A DNA stretch of 64,000 nucleotides from a virus, in IMG/VR virus record IMGVR_UViG_3300025646_000013, positions 40,281 through 104,280 of that record. One strand, written 5' to 3'. The position numbers were made by a program, and so were the translations under genes. The notes below the pieces were generated by a model. That model was not told the origin of the DNA. It searched no databases and worked only from the letters and a program-made list of their open reading frames with translations. Shown here piece by piece: positions 24,101 through 36,000 of this stretch (position 1 is the first letter of the stretch; each line of letters begins with the position of its first letter).

Positions 24101-24708
24101 GTTCTATTTGCTCTTCCTTCTTTTGCTTTTATCCAATTGTTTACTCGGGTAGCCATTGCGTATTTGACTATTAGAGCTATAGATGTAGCTTCTCCTGCAC
24201 TTGGGAATTTTTTGTATGTTCTTCCACTTGCGTTTGTTTCGTAGAACGCATCATATTTATAGAAATAAGTATCATAAAAATGTTTTCTTATTTCACTTGG
24301 AGTATTTAGTGCCGCTTCTTTATGTAAATTCTTGTAGTATCTCTGTACACTCTCACTTATATCTATATCAAAATTATGTTTTCCATCTGCTAGTATAAAT
24401 TCATTTACACAAGCGTTAAGTGTGCCGATTAGAAAATCGTCATCAGGATCAAAGGTAAATATTTTTTTAGGAGAATCTGATAACGCAAATTCGAGAAGAT
24501 CTCTTTCCTCTCCTTTTGTTCCAAGTCTAGTTGAGAACTGTCCGCTATTTAGGAAGCTTTCAAAATCATCTAAAGTCCTATTGCTGATAATTAGTTTAAA
24601 TGGGCCACTCAAAAAAGCTTGTACGCCTATTATTTCTTTGACGCCATTTTGCGTTTGAGAATATAAAGAATTTAAGTAGTTTATTGTTGTTAAACTTATA
24701 TTCGACAT
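18190..24708 (-). CDS. Giant hub protein, segment 1 (about 2,170 aa), with a duplicated domain
   Basis: Starts at ATG 24708, three bases after the preceding stop. Two domains share a pattern: GITAVALSSMSIS...TVPNFPFALAVDIELLNF near residue 600, and VKYVLPSNYSVNTVPNYPHVYDVNISLLDF near residue 1064. This indicates an internal duplication. Near residue 1590, KPGVRVHLRGGYG and FNGTITEVEQGEIVTV are typical of late-control-D/gp27 hub proteins. A Gly/Ala-rich hydrophobic stretch lies near residue 1880. Through two CGG shifts it continues into the next two segments, giving about 3,714 residues in one chain. It probably forms the baseplate hub and tail tip. Confidence 0.85.
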
Positions 24709-24711
24709 ATT

Positions 24712-25161
24712 TTACACTAGGTTGTTTCTTTTGTTAATTTCTTTTATTCTTTCAGAAGAAGAACTGCTTTCGCCAATTCTAGCATTGTTATTCATTATAC
24801 TAGATCTACCTGGTTTTGTAAATGATAATGAACTTGCAGCTCCGGCGTGACTAGCCGTTGCTTTATTGTATCTTGCTTTTTGTACGCTTGGATTTAAATA
24901 TCCAGAATTATTCATTTGTATGTGGGTTGCCGCACCGTGCATGTACCCCTCAAAGGAGCCTTTTACTGGATCTGATTTTGTGGGTCTTTGTGAGTGGCTG
25001 ACTGATTTTGGACCAGACTCGTCAGCTCCTACTGAAGTATTTTTACTTGATGCAATAGCAGCTGCATACTTATTTGATGTTTCGGTTCTTGGAGATGTAT
25101 CTACCCTTTTTGAGGCGGCATCTTTTAGATTTTTATTTTGTGTGTCTGCACCAAAAATCAT
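24712..25161 (-). CDS. Small unrecognised virion-module protein
   Basis: Protein of 149 residues, rich in Ser, Asn, Lys and Ala and predicted to be largely disordered. The C-terminal 20 residues (SSERIKEINKRNNL) are helical. No family was recognised. It lies between two giant virion genes with 12 and 3 bases of spacing, so it is co-translated with them. It could be a scaffold or an internal protein packaged with the tail, but nothing in the sequence shows which. Confidence 0.65.
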   Translation of the reverse strand: MIFGADTQNKNLKDAASKRVDTSPRTETSNKYAAAIASSKNTSVGADESGPKSVSHSQRPTKSDPVKGSFEGYMHGAATHIQMNNSGYLNPSVQKARYNKATASHAGAASSLSFTKPGRSSIMNNNARIGESSSSSERIKEINKRNNLV

Positions 25162-25173
25162 AATAAACTAACC

Positions 25174-28100
25174 TTAAAACGAGCTTGCAAGCTGCTGATA
25201 TGGATCTCTACCAACTTCTGGGATCCCTGAATATATAGTAGTATCCATATCAAAGTTTCCTAATCCGATAGCCATGTCTTCAAAGTTTCTGACCGCTCCC
25301 CTATTTCCATATAGATTAACTTTATAGCTCATTCCAGGGTTATATGAAATCGTTCCTAATTGAGGGATTTCTGGAGCTCTTTGAGGATATTGGCTTTCAT
25401 AGGCGGATCCTCCAGGCAGTAGTGGAGGCCCTTTTATTGAATCTTCTGTTCTATCTTTAAATCCTTGATACGCAAAGCTGGCCGCTATTAGGGCAGTGGC
25501 GCCGTATATAGAATTTCTAAACAATTTGTTTTCAGAAAATAGTTCTTTTAATCTTCCTGATTTAATATAATCAGAAAATCTAGTAAATTTTGTTTTAGTA
25601 AACGCAGAATAATCCTCGCCATCCAAAGCTAAATCTAATCCCTCCCTGAAACTTTTGCCAGTTGTCGTGTCTCCAGAATAAGCTGCTTGACCCAGCGCTA
25701 TATCTGATTGGTAGACTTGTTCAGCTATTTGAGATCTAGCTATTCCTGCCTCTCTATTTATCTGCCTTACTCTTTCCGCATCAAGTTCAAGATCACGTCC
25801 GGCCATAACTGAAGCTATATTTCTAACCTCTTCACTTAGTCCTGTTGTATCATCTATCATTTGTTTTAAAACTTTTTTACTGATTCTTTCTTCATTAATC
25901 ACATCTCCTTCATCTAAGAGCCTACGAACTTCAGCGTCTCTTCTTAGCCCATACTCTGAAACTGCTTGTGTGACATTTGAGGATACTTGAGATGAAAAAA
26001 ATTGAGCTTGTCTACTGACTGTTGCCGCTCCAATCATGCTTAAGAAAGTTTTTTCACTGCCTTCTTCTGGCATATACAGTAGCCTGGATATGTCAAATCT
26101 TCTTCCTCTTCCGGATCTCATTTCAGCGGAAACTTTTTCTACTGCGTTTATCATTTCCGTCAAGCTAACACCTGTCGCTTTTGAGGCGTCTTTTATCTCA
26201 TTTTCAACAATTCTACCTAGTCTAAGTTTTTGCGCTTTATTGTTATATGTATCTATATTTTCTAATTTAGATAAGTCTACAGACATCAATTCATTAAATT
26301 CTTCAACGTTTCTTCTAACTATATATTCGGCGGCTTTTCTTGCATTGTCCGAAACTTGAAGCGAAGAAAGTGCTGCGTCTTCAGTTATGCCTGCTAAAGA
26401 CAGTCTTCTCATTATATCAAATTCTGCTTGTACTCTGGCAGCAGTTGCATTCACTTTTGCAAGGGACGCATACTTGTGTTTTTCATTTAGCCCAAATATT
26501 TGCAACACAGTATTTCTTTGAACATCGTAATCTTGCCCCATAGAATCAAGAGTTTTCTTTAATTTTGTAATTTCCTCACCCTCGAGGCTGCCCGCTGCAA
26601 TTGTGTCATTTATGCCTTGTTTAATTCCTTTTATAAATCTTTCTACATCTTGCGACGATAGTCTATCTTCTAATAAAATTTCATCAATTCCTAAAAATAA
26701 ATCTTCAGAAAACTTTCCTGCATATTTACTTGATCTAACTATTGCAGCCCCTGACCCAATTCTCATTCCAAGTCTTTCTATAGCGGTTTCTCCAACAAGA
26801 TCCAGGGTCACATTTGCGGCGTCTCCATATCCCAGAGCTTTTAACGCGGCTTTTTGTGCTGCGGCAACATTTGTTACTCCACCTTCCAGTAAGCTAGATA
26901 TTCTATTTAATTGATCTCTTACTGGAGCAAGGGCAAATTTATTTGATCCAAAGTTAATTGTACTGTCAATTGCTTCTTCTGAGCTTAAAAGACCAATTCC
27001 ATATTTCATGAATTGTTTTAATTCGCCACTTCCTCCACCTATTTTCATTAACTCAGCAAGAAAACCATCCAACTGCTTAAGGCTAGATCCAACAACCATT
27101 GATCTGTTTACATAAACTCCAAGAAAGTTTCCATCTGCTCCGGCAGAGCTGAGCATTTTGTTAAAAATGGAATGAGACGCAAAAGCATTTAGTGCTTTGT
27201 TGTCTGAATTGTCTTTAATAAAATCTACAAACGCGTTGTTTCTTGCTTCTCCATCTGTCATATTCAGTATTTCTTTAATTCTACTAGACATAGAAGGACC
27301 CAAGGTTGATTTATGTTGATCCAATATGCTTAGAGCTTCATCAGATATTGGAGCGACATCAAACGCTCCTTCTTCTTTAAATAACTTATAGATTTCGCTT
27401 CTCTTATATAAATCTGTGTTTCTTAAAGCTGAAGCTCCACTTGTTGCTATATCTTGAAGTGTTTGAGATGTAGCCTTTTTGATTGTTCGACCAGAAGCTT
27501 CGTAGACTTTAAAAATCAAATTTTCTACATACTCTTCTGTAATTTGATTTGTTTTTTTAGCGCCTATATCGGATAGATATTCGTTTAAACCCTTTTTCCC
27601 ATATGCTCCTCGAAGACCTTCTGGAACTTTTCCGGATATTAGTGCACGAAGAACTTCTGCTTCATGTCTGTTTATTTTTCCAGATTTAGTGTCTATTATT
27701 TCTTCAAGTTGTGCCATAAATTTTTCATTTTGACCAAATATTGATCTTATTGTTTCTAAATCGTCTAATCTTGCTCTGCCATATATGACTTCGTCTACAC
27801 CAGAAGGCTGTCTTGTTATTCCAAATAGAAGTTTTTGCTTTCCACCTTCACCCATAAAAGACTCTAACTTAAACAATCCTTTATCGTCTAAGTCAAAACC
27901 ACCAAGAGCATTGAAAAACTCTGGAATCATTCCAGGTCCAAATAACATCTTGTGTCCACTGACTCTAAATTTTAATAAATCAGCTGTTACTTCAGTGTCA
28001 TCTGCTAATTTAAATATTGTTTTTTCTATTCCATTTACTGTTCTATTTCCTTTATTTCCACCCGGTAAACCTTCAAGAACTTCCGAGGCTAGCGCATATC

Positions 28101-29244
28101 TTTGAACTCCTGGAACTACTGGGTAGTATCTTTCTACTCCAGCTGAAGACATTCTCATCGTAAAAGCCTCTGATGCAAACACATTCGCAAGCAGGTTCAT
28201 CATTTCTGGAGAGCTTTTTGGGCCTATTCCCGATTGATGAAGTTCAAATATTCTTCTTATGAAATCTCTGTTTCTATCTTTTGACAATCTTATTGAAGCT
28301 GGTAAATTTGAAGAATCTTCTAACAACGTTTGTTGCATCATTGTTCGAACTTTTTCTGGGATAGTGTTGGTTTCTATTGCGTTTTTAAAGTCTTGCATGA
28401 CTTCAGCTGAATACTGAGTCATTTTTTCTATATCTTCTGGAGAAGAATAAAGATCTGGATGAAAAGCTACAGTTACTGGATCTGCGTAGACTTGAGATTT
28501 TGGAATACCAAACCCACTCATTTGTATAAATTCTAAACCTTTAGCTAAACCAATTTCCGATTTTTTTCCAGATGCGCCTATTATTTGATATATATTTTCA
28601 AAACCTTTTCCAAGATCTCTTATGTCATAAGCTACTTTTATTAATCCATCATCAGTAAATCCTCTACCAGTTACTTGATATAAGTTTTCAGCGTCTTGAA
28701 CCATACTAAGTTGCTCTGTTAGTTCTAGCAATCTTACTTGTGCGTTTTGTTGTTCAATCTTACTTAGCGTTCCAGAATTAATACTTTCTCTAAGATTTTT
28801 TACGTTTTGTCTCATTTCCCTTTTTGCATATTCAAAGTATTTTCTGTTAAAAATAGCGTTACCATCAAATTCTAGTTCGGCGTCTTTCATGAATTTACTA
28901 AACATTTGTTTTTCTAATTCAGTTGCCCCAGACTTATCTATTGCCTGAATTAATTCTTTATTGGTTCTTGACTTTTGTATTAAGTCCTTAATTTCTTTTC
29001 TTTTAAGGAACTTTGCAATAAAAGATTCTGGATCACCTATTATTGCTCTTTGAGATGAATCTAAAGATTCAAATTGCCTTCTAAATGAAGATTCAACAAC
29101 TTCTTTTGTAAGATCTTTTTTTAGGACTTTCATTTCAAGTCTATTTTGACTGCCTACATTCAAATATTTTTGAAGAAAATGTAAACCTTCTTCTATTACT
29201 AATTCTTCTGGAGCTCCCTTAAGCTTAAATTCCTTAGCTGCTCC
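25174..29244 (-). CDS. Large virion protein, C-terminal segment after the +1 shift (about 1,356 aa)
   Basis: The first canonical start is an internal TTG at 29163, yet the frame is coding-like for 27 more codons upstream (AKEFKLKGAPEELVIEEGLH) back to the CGG at 29243-29245. It is best read as the continuation of the 257-residue ORF, about 1,610 residues in total. It is mostly helical and charged, with many Ala/Leu/Lys/Glu segments. Near residue 1250 it has one hydrophobic segment (YGATALIAASFAYQGF). No family was recognised. Its position just after the tape-measure candidate suggests an internal tail or hub-cap protein. Confidence 0.8.
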   Translation of the reverse strand, partial: GAAKEFKLKGAPEELVIEEGLHFLQKYLNVGSQNRLEMKVLKKDLTKEVVESSFRRQFESLDSSQRAIIGDPESFIAKFLKRKEIKDLIQKSRTNKELIQAIDKSGATELEKQMFSKFMKDAELEFDGNAIFNRKYFEYAKREMRQNVKNLRESINSGTLSKIEQQNAQVRLLELTEQLSMVQDAENLYQVTGRGFTDDGLIKVAYDIRDLGKGFENIYQIIGASGKKSEIGLAKGLEFIQMSGFGIPKSQVYADPVTVAFHPDLYSSPEDIEKMTQYSAEVMQDFKNAIETNTIPEKVRTMMQQTLLEDSSNLPASIRLSKDRNRDFIRRIFELHQSGIGPKSSPEMMNLLANVFASEAFTMRMSSAGVERYYPVVPGVQRYALASEVLEGLPGGNKGNRTVNGIEKTIFKLADDTEVTADLLKFRVSGHKMLFGPGMIPEFFNALGGFDLDDKGLFKLESFMGEGGKQKLLFGITRQPSGVDEVIYGRARLDDLETIRSIFGQNEKFMAQLEEIIDTKSGKINRHEAEVLRALISGKVPEGLRGAYGKKGLNEYLSDIGAKKTNQITEEYVENLIFKVYEASGRTIKKATSQTLQDIATSGASALRNTDLYKRSEIYKLFKEEGAFDVAPISDEALSILDQHKSTLGPSMSSRIKEILNMTDGEARNNAFVDFIKDNSDNKALNAFASHSIFNKMLSSAGADGNFLGVYVNRSMVVGSSLKQLDGFLAELMKIGGGSGELKQFMKYGIGLLSSEEAIDSTINFGSNKFALAPVRDQLNRISSLLEGGVTNVAAAQKAALKALGYGDAANVTLDLVGETAIERLGMRIGSGAAIVRSSKYAGKFSEDLFLGIDEILLEDRLSSQDVERFIKGIKQGINDTIAAGSLEGEEITKLKKTLDSMGQDYDVQRNTVLQIFGLNEKHKYASLAKVNATAARVQAEFDIMRRLSLAGITEDAALSSLQVSDNARKAAEYIVRRNVEEFNELMSVDLSKLENIDTYNNKAQKLRLGRIVENEIKDASKATGVSLTEMINAVEKVSAEMRSGRGRRFDISRLLYMPEEGSEKTFLSMIGAATVSRQAQFFSSQVSSNVTQAVSEYGLRRDAEVRRLLDEGDVINEERISKKVLKQMIDDTTGLSEEVRNIASVMAGRDLELDAERVRQINREAGIARSQIAEQVYQSDIALGQAAYSGDTTTGKSFREGLDLALDGEDYSAFTKTKFTRFSDYIKSGRLKELFSENKLFRNSIYGATALIAASFAYQGFKDRTEDSIKGPPLLPGGSAYESQYPQRAPEIPQLGTISYNPGMSYKVNLYGNRGAVRNFEDMAIGLGNFDMDTTIYSGIPEVGRDPYQQLASSF

Positions 29245-29245
29245 G
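29242..29245 (-). promoter_or_regulatory. Candidate CGG +1 frameshift site 6
   Basis: Minus strand reads TTA CTT CGG AGC AGC TAA GGA. Skipping one base gives GGA GCA GCT AAG GAA. The new frame is closed by TAA at 29263-29265, so the shift lies within about 26 bases. The downstream CGGAGCAGCTAAGG nearly matches site 9. Confidence 0.84.
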
Positions 29246-30007
29246 AAGTAATGTATCCATAGTTATGGTCAGATCTCTATCTCCAACTATACCTCTAACT
29301 CTTTTTCCAAGCTTAGACATATAATCTTCTATAAGTCCCCCACCAGCTAAGGTGCTCATTAATTTTTTATTATCCAATAATGGGTTTCCTGCTGCCGCTA
29401 GCATAAAATACGTTTGTGCTTCTGTTAGTATTTTTTCTCCTACCCTAAATTGCATAAGAGTAGCGCCATCTTTGTCTATTATTGGAATAAAACCTTGACC
29501 TGATTCTCTCAATCTTTGAAAGAAATCAATTGGCCTTACTCCTCTTTGATTTTTTATTGTAGCTAAATTTACACTTAACTCTTCTCCAGATAGAGTTGCT
29601 TGTGAGATTCCCATTGATTCTAGTTGTTTTAGTGTTGCAGTATCCGTTATACCTCTTAGGTTTTTTTGAATATTTAGAAGAATATCTCCAATGGCAGCAT
29701 TTTGAGTTGGATTATTGTTAAGTATGTTTCCGGTAGAATTTGATCTTCCAAGATTTAAAATTGATCCAGATACTGGCTTAATGCTTGCAAACTGAGTAAA
29801 CATCATAGTGCTTGCTGCAGTAAATGCCTCTTCTACCGTTTGCTTTACTTCTCCAGTAGCATTAATAATGAATTCTACTGCTTGAGTTTTCGGATTAAGC
29901 TCAACTCTTACTACGTTATTTCTTCCGCCAAATGCTGTTGACCTAAGGGCGTACTGTGCGGCAAGAAGTCTTTCTTCCGGTTTTTTAAAAAAGTCTAGTA
30001 TGCCCAC
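29243..30007 (-). CDS. Large virion protein, N-terminal segment before the +1 shift
   Basis: GTG start at 30007 overlaps the TAG of the tape-measure candidate (TAGTG), so translation is coupled. The segment has 255 residues to the CGG, starting MGILDFFKKPEERLL. It has a mixed alpha/beta region with VRVELNPKTQAVEFIINATGE and a helical C-terminal part. Two sense codons after CGG the zero frame stops; +1 continues into the 1,356-residue segment. No family was recognised. Confidence 0.78.
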
Positions 30008-33000
30008 TATCTAACTCCTGCAGATATGCTTATTTGATTTTGGCCAAAAGTATTTATAACTGGAGTTACAGTTCCACTAATTCCTGCTCCAGCTAAAAGA
30101 GCTCTTAACTTGTATAGAGTATCTTGCCTATCTTCGCCTGTTCCAAATGTTGGATAGCTTGGATTTGCTAAATTAGCTTGCTTTATCTGCTGTGGATAGT
30201 AACCCATTTGAGACATCTCCAGTCCCATCTGTTGTCCTATTTTTATTTTAACATGGTCCATGTTTGTATTTGGGTGCCATCCTTCCCAAGATAAATCTGG
30301 AAGCTCATGTCTGCTAAAATACTCAACTAAATCTGGTCTCTTTTCTACATCTCTACCCCAGGCGGCTTGATATATTCTTCTTTCTAATCTTCCTGCCGTT
30401 GACAGAATTCTATCTCTTTCATTTTCTGGAGCATTAATCATCTCCATAAAATGCTCTCTTTTTCTTTTTGGAATTGCCAAAGAAAGAGTGTCTACCGAAG
30501 CTCCATATAAATCTGCTCCATACATAGTTCTTTTTGCAGCTTGTCTAAATTGATTGGCGGCTCCTGAGTCTCCAGCTTCCTGGGCCATTGCAGCCAGTCT
30601 GGTATTCTTAACATAGGTTAAAATATCAGAATATTCTTCTAATGCAAGTTCTTTCTTTCTTTGTTGTGGAATAAATCTTTCGCCAGTTATCATTTCTTTT
30701 GTTTGGCTCATTAAAGAAACTCCACCACCAGTTGTGGCGCCTAAAAAGGAGCCTAAAAGTTTTGCTCTTGGAGTTCTGCCAAAAAATGATCCAGTTAATC
30801 CAAGACCGGCAGCTGCTGAAATTGGATCTCTTTGCGTAGCCTTGTTGAGCATTGGCTCAATAAAACTTTCAAATGGCCTTTGCCATTCTGGAAATGTTGC
30901 TCCATAAACATTTCTTCTTTCCCAATCTTCAGTTGCAGTTCTTTTATTGAGAAACTTTGTATTAAATAGAGTGTCTCTATGAGCTATGTATTCTCCAGCC
31001 CTTTGCATTCCGCCAAGAGCTCCGCCCATTCTTGTTCTTTGGTCTTCATAGGGGACAAAATCATATTTACTTGTGGTATCTTCAAGTTGGCTTCTTATCT
31101 CCATGACTCTTACTTTTTCTTCTGGACTTAAAGCCATTTTATCAATCATTCTATTGACAGACTTAAATTGCTGTGAATAAGGAGCAACGTCAGCTAGAAT
31201 ATCTAGTTGATTTACTATTCCATATTTACCTGAAGAATCTCCATAAAGTCTATTAAATCTTTCATACCCTTTACCGGGCAATCTGATTTCACCTTCTTGA
31301 ACTTTCGTAAAAGGGTCGCCAGTCCTAAAGTTAATGTAATATTCAGAACCTGGAAGAAATGGATACTGAGAGCCCATCAGGTTTGCGATTGGATTTATGT
31401 AATCTATTCCAGTTCTTTCTTTTGGAATAAATCTTCTTACAATTTCAGAAAACTCTATATTACCTAAAGGACCCTGTGCTGGAATTGGTACGTCGCCTAA
31501 GCCTCCAAGGTTTAGGTCCCAGAATGCCCTAGATGTGCCATAAGCTTTTGCTGCTGATTGGAGAACTGTTTTGTCTGGCTCAAAATCACCTTTGCCAAAT
31601 CCAAGATTTTCTCTAATTGAAGAAAATCCAAATCCATAGATACCGGCCATTTCCTGAGCCCTATAACCAAGTTCTCCAAATTGAATTGTGGGATTGGCTG
31701 GATTGTAGGGAGTTCCTGCCTGAACTATTGTTGGCTGCATCACTCCCCTTTGCTTGGGGGGGCCATAGGACATGGCCATCAAAGGCTGATTCAAGGCGCC
31801 TATAGTTTCTCTTGTTATTCCGGAGGCTCTATTTATGGGAAATTGGCTGGCTCCTGCGTAGTTAGCATTGCTGTAACCTATTTGATTGCTCACCATAGAG
31901 GAAGATACTGACCCACCAGCACCCGGACCATACATGCCTATGCCCCCTCCAAAGCCCGCAGAGGCCGTTCCCGTGCCCGCATTGAAGCCTGTATAGCCAC
32001 TGGGGTCATAAGCCCCAAATTGACCTGCTGAAACGTACTGAGAGAGCCCTAGAGAGACTTCTTCTTCATGCATCTTTCTTTGTGGTTTTAATATTTTACC
32101 TATTGTTAGGTTTCCAACAGCTGTTAGCGGCCCAAATGGGCCAGTAAAATATTCTCCAGTTACTGGATATGGCCTATCTTCATAGTGTTTTCTTTCAAAT
32201 CTGTATGGATCAAAGGGTCTTAGTGGGGAGATATCATTGTAAAATAAGAACTTTTCTGCTGGGCTTCCATATGTATCGGAAGTGAACATTGCTCCACCTT
32301 GAAGTTTTCTATACCAAGATGGCCTATAATACTGAACCTTACCACCCTGGAATGGAGTATTACCTAGTGGCCAGAATCTACCCTGCCTAATTGGCACTTC
32401 GCCTTCTACTAATTGTTCCCTTTTTTCTTGTGCGGTCATTCCCCCAGGAACTAATCCAGCTGCTAAAGATTGAGCTTCTACTACTGCCCTTGCTGCTTTT
32501 GTTGTAAAGAATGGAGAATATATATTTTCTCCATATCTATCCTCAGGATTTACTAGCCCACCAAGCATTCTGTCGGCGGCCATGAATGTCGTTCCAGCCG
32601 CATAAATTGGAAGAACTCTTTTTCCAACCATCCCTCTTGCGTATAAATCAAGAGGTCCCTTAAAACTAGATACATCTAGCTGCATTCCTAAAGTTCCAAA
32701 GTATCTATTTAGTCTTTCAACTCCTTGAGAAACTGGAACAGACGCACCAGAATAATTTGCTGGATCAGAATATGTCGACAAACCAATTGCGCTTTTAACT
32801 GCTCCCATTGGATCTTTTCCAAAAACTGTTCCAAAGGTTGGAACAAATGTAGTTCTTTGTCCAGAACCTAATACGTCAGTTGACAATTCGTTTAATTGAT
32901 AATTTGCTGTTCCAAATAATTTTTTAAATGGTGGCAATAGTGAAGAAAATGGCCTTCTTATATTTGAGCCAATAATTGAAACTCTTCCACTTGTATATGG

Positions 33001-36000
33001 AGAAAAGAAAGTGCTTACTGCATCGCTAACAGCATCTTGACCCCTAGCCATCCCAAGCATAGAAAGAGCTGCCTCTCTAGCATTTTGGAATAGTGGAACT
33101 CCCTTTTTATAAGTAATAAATGCATTTGTGTTAAATAGTGTTGCTAGCGCTGCTGCTTGAGCTTCTGCGAATTGTGAAGGAGGAAGAGTTTTTCTAAGGC
33201 TTAATATTGCCTCTTGCATCTGTATAAACAGCTGGTCTGTTTTGCCCTCAACAATTGCGTTTGATTGAGAAACAAATCTAAAAAGTTCATTCTTAAATTG
33301 GTCTAACCTTGTAGTTATTGTAGGCGATCTTTGGGCCAAAGAAGAAGTTGCTAACAGATTTCCTTCTGTAGCCATTTTTCTTAATCTAGAAAACGATTGT
33401 TCTATTACTCTTTCTTCTATTCCAGCTTCTCTTGCTCTAGATTTTAGAATTGGTATAGCTGCTTGCACTTCCTCATAAAACTGCATAGCTTGTTGAGGGG
33501 TTGATATATTGGACACTCTTTTGCCAGCAAAAGCAAAAAGATTTATGCCAGATATTTCAGATAGATTTTCCATTGTTCTCATGACTTTGTCTGATAAGCC
33601 ATAAGTAAATGTAGATCTTCTTAAATCATCGTAGGCTCTTAATATCTGTGCTTCTTCAATTCCAGGAACAGAAGCACCTGCCTCATCTAAAAGTTGTAAT
33701 TTTCCGCCTTCCGAGCTAAGTTTTATTCTTTTTGCCGAAGATCCAAATCCGTATTCAACTTCTTCTCCAGGTATTAGCTTAGCTAATACTCTTGGATTAT
33801 TTATGTCACTATTTCTTTTTTGAAATCTTGAAAGCAATCCGAAAATTGAGTTTGGTTGCTCAGCGTCTATCGACATCATTCTCTTGAAGCCAAGAGCTCT
33901 ACTTCTTCCGGCTACATCATTTCCAAATAATCTTGTTAAAAATCTTGAATTCGGATCTTGAGCTACATCATATATTTTTTCTCCATCTAGACCAGCCGAA
34001 AATCTTGCATGCTTTGTAAGCATCTCGGTACTGCTGGTTGGAACAGCTCTATATGTTCCTGCTAAAGTTTTTCCAAATATTGCACCAGATTCATTGTCTG
34101 TAGAAAATGCAGTTACCCTACCCTTGAGGCCAAACATTCCACCTGTGCTGTGCCAAATATTAAAATCTGATTTTGTTCCCGGCATGTCGCCAAACGGTTG
34201 GACAGTTCTGCCTGGAGAATACTGAAGCGGCCCTCTCTTTGCCATTTCTGAAAAAGATCTATAACCAAAAAGGTCGGCTGGATTAAGTTTAATTATTGGT
34301 ATCTGAAATTCACTTGCAAAAAAACTTGCTGTATTTGTAAATGTACTTCTTATAGAACTGAAATCTAATATTTGTCCAGACTTAGTTTGATAAACTCCAT
34401 CAAGTTTATTGAATCCTATAGACTTAGAAACCGGATCATTAATTGCCATTCTTCCGGCTAGTTCACTAATTATTTTTTGTTGATTTGCTGGTAGGGACTT
34501 AAATCTGCCTTGCTGAACTGCTTCATCTATCAGCAACGGCTTAAGGCCGAATAAGCTAAATCCATTACCGAATAATCCAAGAGACATTTTTCTTTTTTCA
34601 ATAAGAAAATCTTTTAGATCGTTAAAATTGTTTGGATTAAATCCTTTTTCTGCTAATCTCTTTCTTACAATTTGATCTGAAACTATTCTTCCATCATCTT
34701 GTCTTAAGTTGATTCCAAGAACTTGTGCTGTTTTTCTTTGAAGAAATTGTTGTTTTGCGGAACTTAGTGGCCCTACATAGTCGTGAATATTCTCTTTTGA
34801 CGGCTTTAATATACTTGAGGCTATGTCCGCTAAATCTTTTCTGTAAAAAGAATTCCATTCATTTTTTATTTTTGTATTTAAAGATGCTTTAAATTCCCTG
34901 CTTAGGAACCCAGCATTAGATTCCTCTATCACACTCCTAAGAAATGATTCAGGACTAGATCCACCAGCTGAAGCTACTATCGATTGCTCAAATGATTTTC
35001 CATGTTTTATAGTTTTATATCTTTGCAGTAGTTGAGAGTAATAATCGTCACCCTCACCCAATATAGAAGATCTGCCAATTGAAACTATATTGGTTGGATT
35101 ACCTCCTCTACCAGGAACATTTATTCTTAATTGTTCAACAAAATTATCTGCTTCCTTAGCGTCTATTCCTCTTGATGTTAGGTTTTTTGCCAATAAGTCT
35201 TTATAAGCTTTTTGTTGTTGTCCTCTGTAAAATTCTGATTGAGTAAAAGATTTATCTTCTGGACCACCAGCGCCAAGTATTGAAACAGTTCCTGCTAATT
35301 TACTAATTCTACTAGAATACTGAGATTGAATTTTTTGCATTGCTCTTTCGAGCTCGCTTCTGCCTGCTCCTATGAATCTTTGTTCTGCCAAAATTTCATT
35401 CATCTTTAGGGAACTGGATAGTGCATCGTATCCTTTCCCAAGCAGTTTAAATTCTTTATATCCTTCCTTAAATGCGCTAGACAAACCCCTAAAAGCCGGT
35501 ATAGCGTCAATGGCTCCATATACTGGATTTGTTGAGTCAGGAGAATTTTGGCCAAAAAGGTAACCTTGAGCCATTCTTCCATATCTTTTTATTTTTGATT
35601 CATTATTTGCGCGGGAAAATTCCCTCGCTAATTTTGCCCCTTTTCTTGCATCGCTTAAAGATTGAACAAACTGCGGTTGATCCTGTTTATATGCATGTAC
35701 AGCTGTTGAAAAGGCTCCACTTGTTTGGGCTGATGCTTTTAAAAACCTGTTTCCAATTGTAGAAAAATCATGACCTACTTCACTTAACAGTTCGCTAAGG
35801 TCTATTAAACCCTTAGAAGCTACCTGTCTTGCTGGGCTAAGATCCCTCAGGGACCCCATTGAATTTTTAAAAGTATATAAGGAGTTTCTTGTAGCTGAAG
35901 CTCCTGCGCCCAATCCTTCAAATGGCAAGGTTACAGTCAAAAGATTTGTTGCTGACGTTTTTACAAAATCTGTCAAAACATCAACTGGATTATACCACTT

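Noticed and set aside
29163-29262. TTG start for the 1,329-residue ORF
   Set aside because: No ribosome site is placed for it, and 27 coding-like codons precede it up to the CGG of the upstream ORF.
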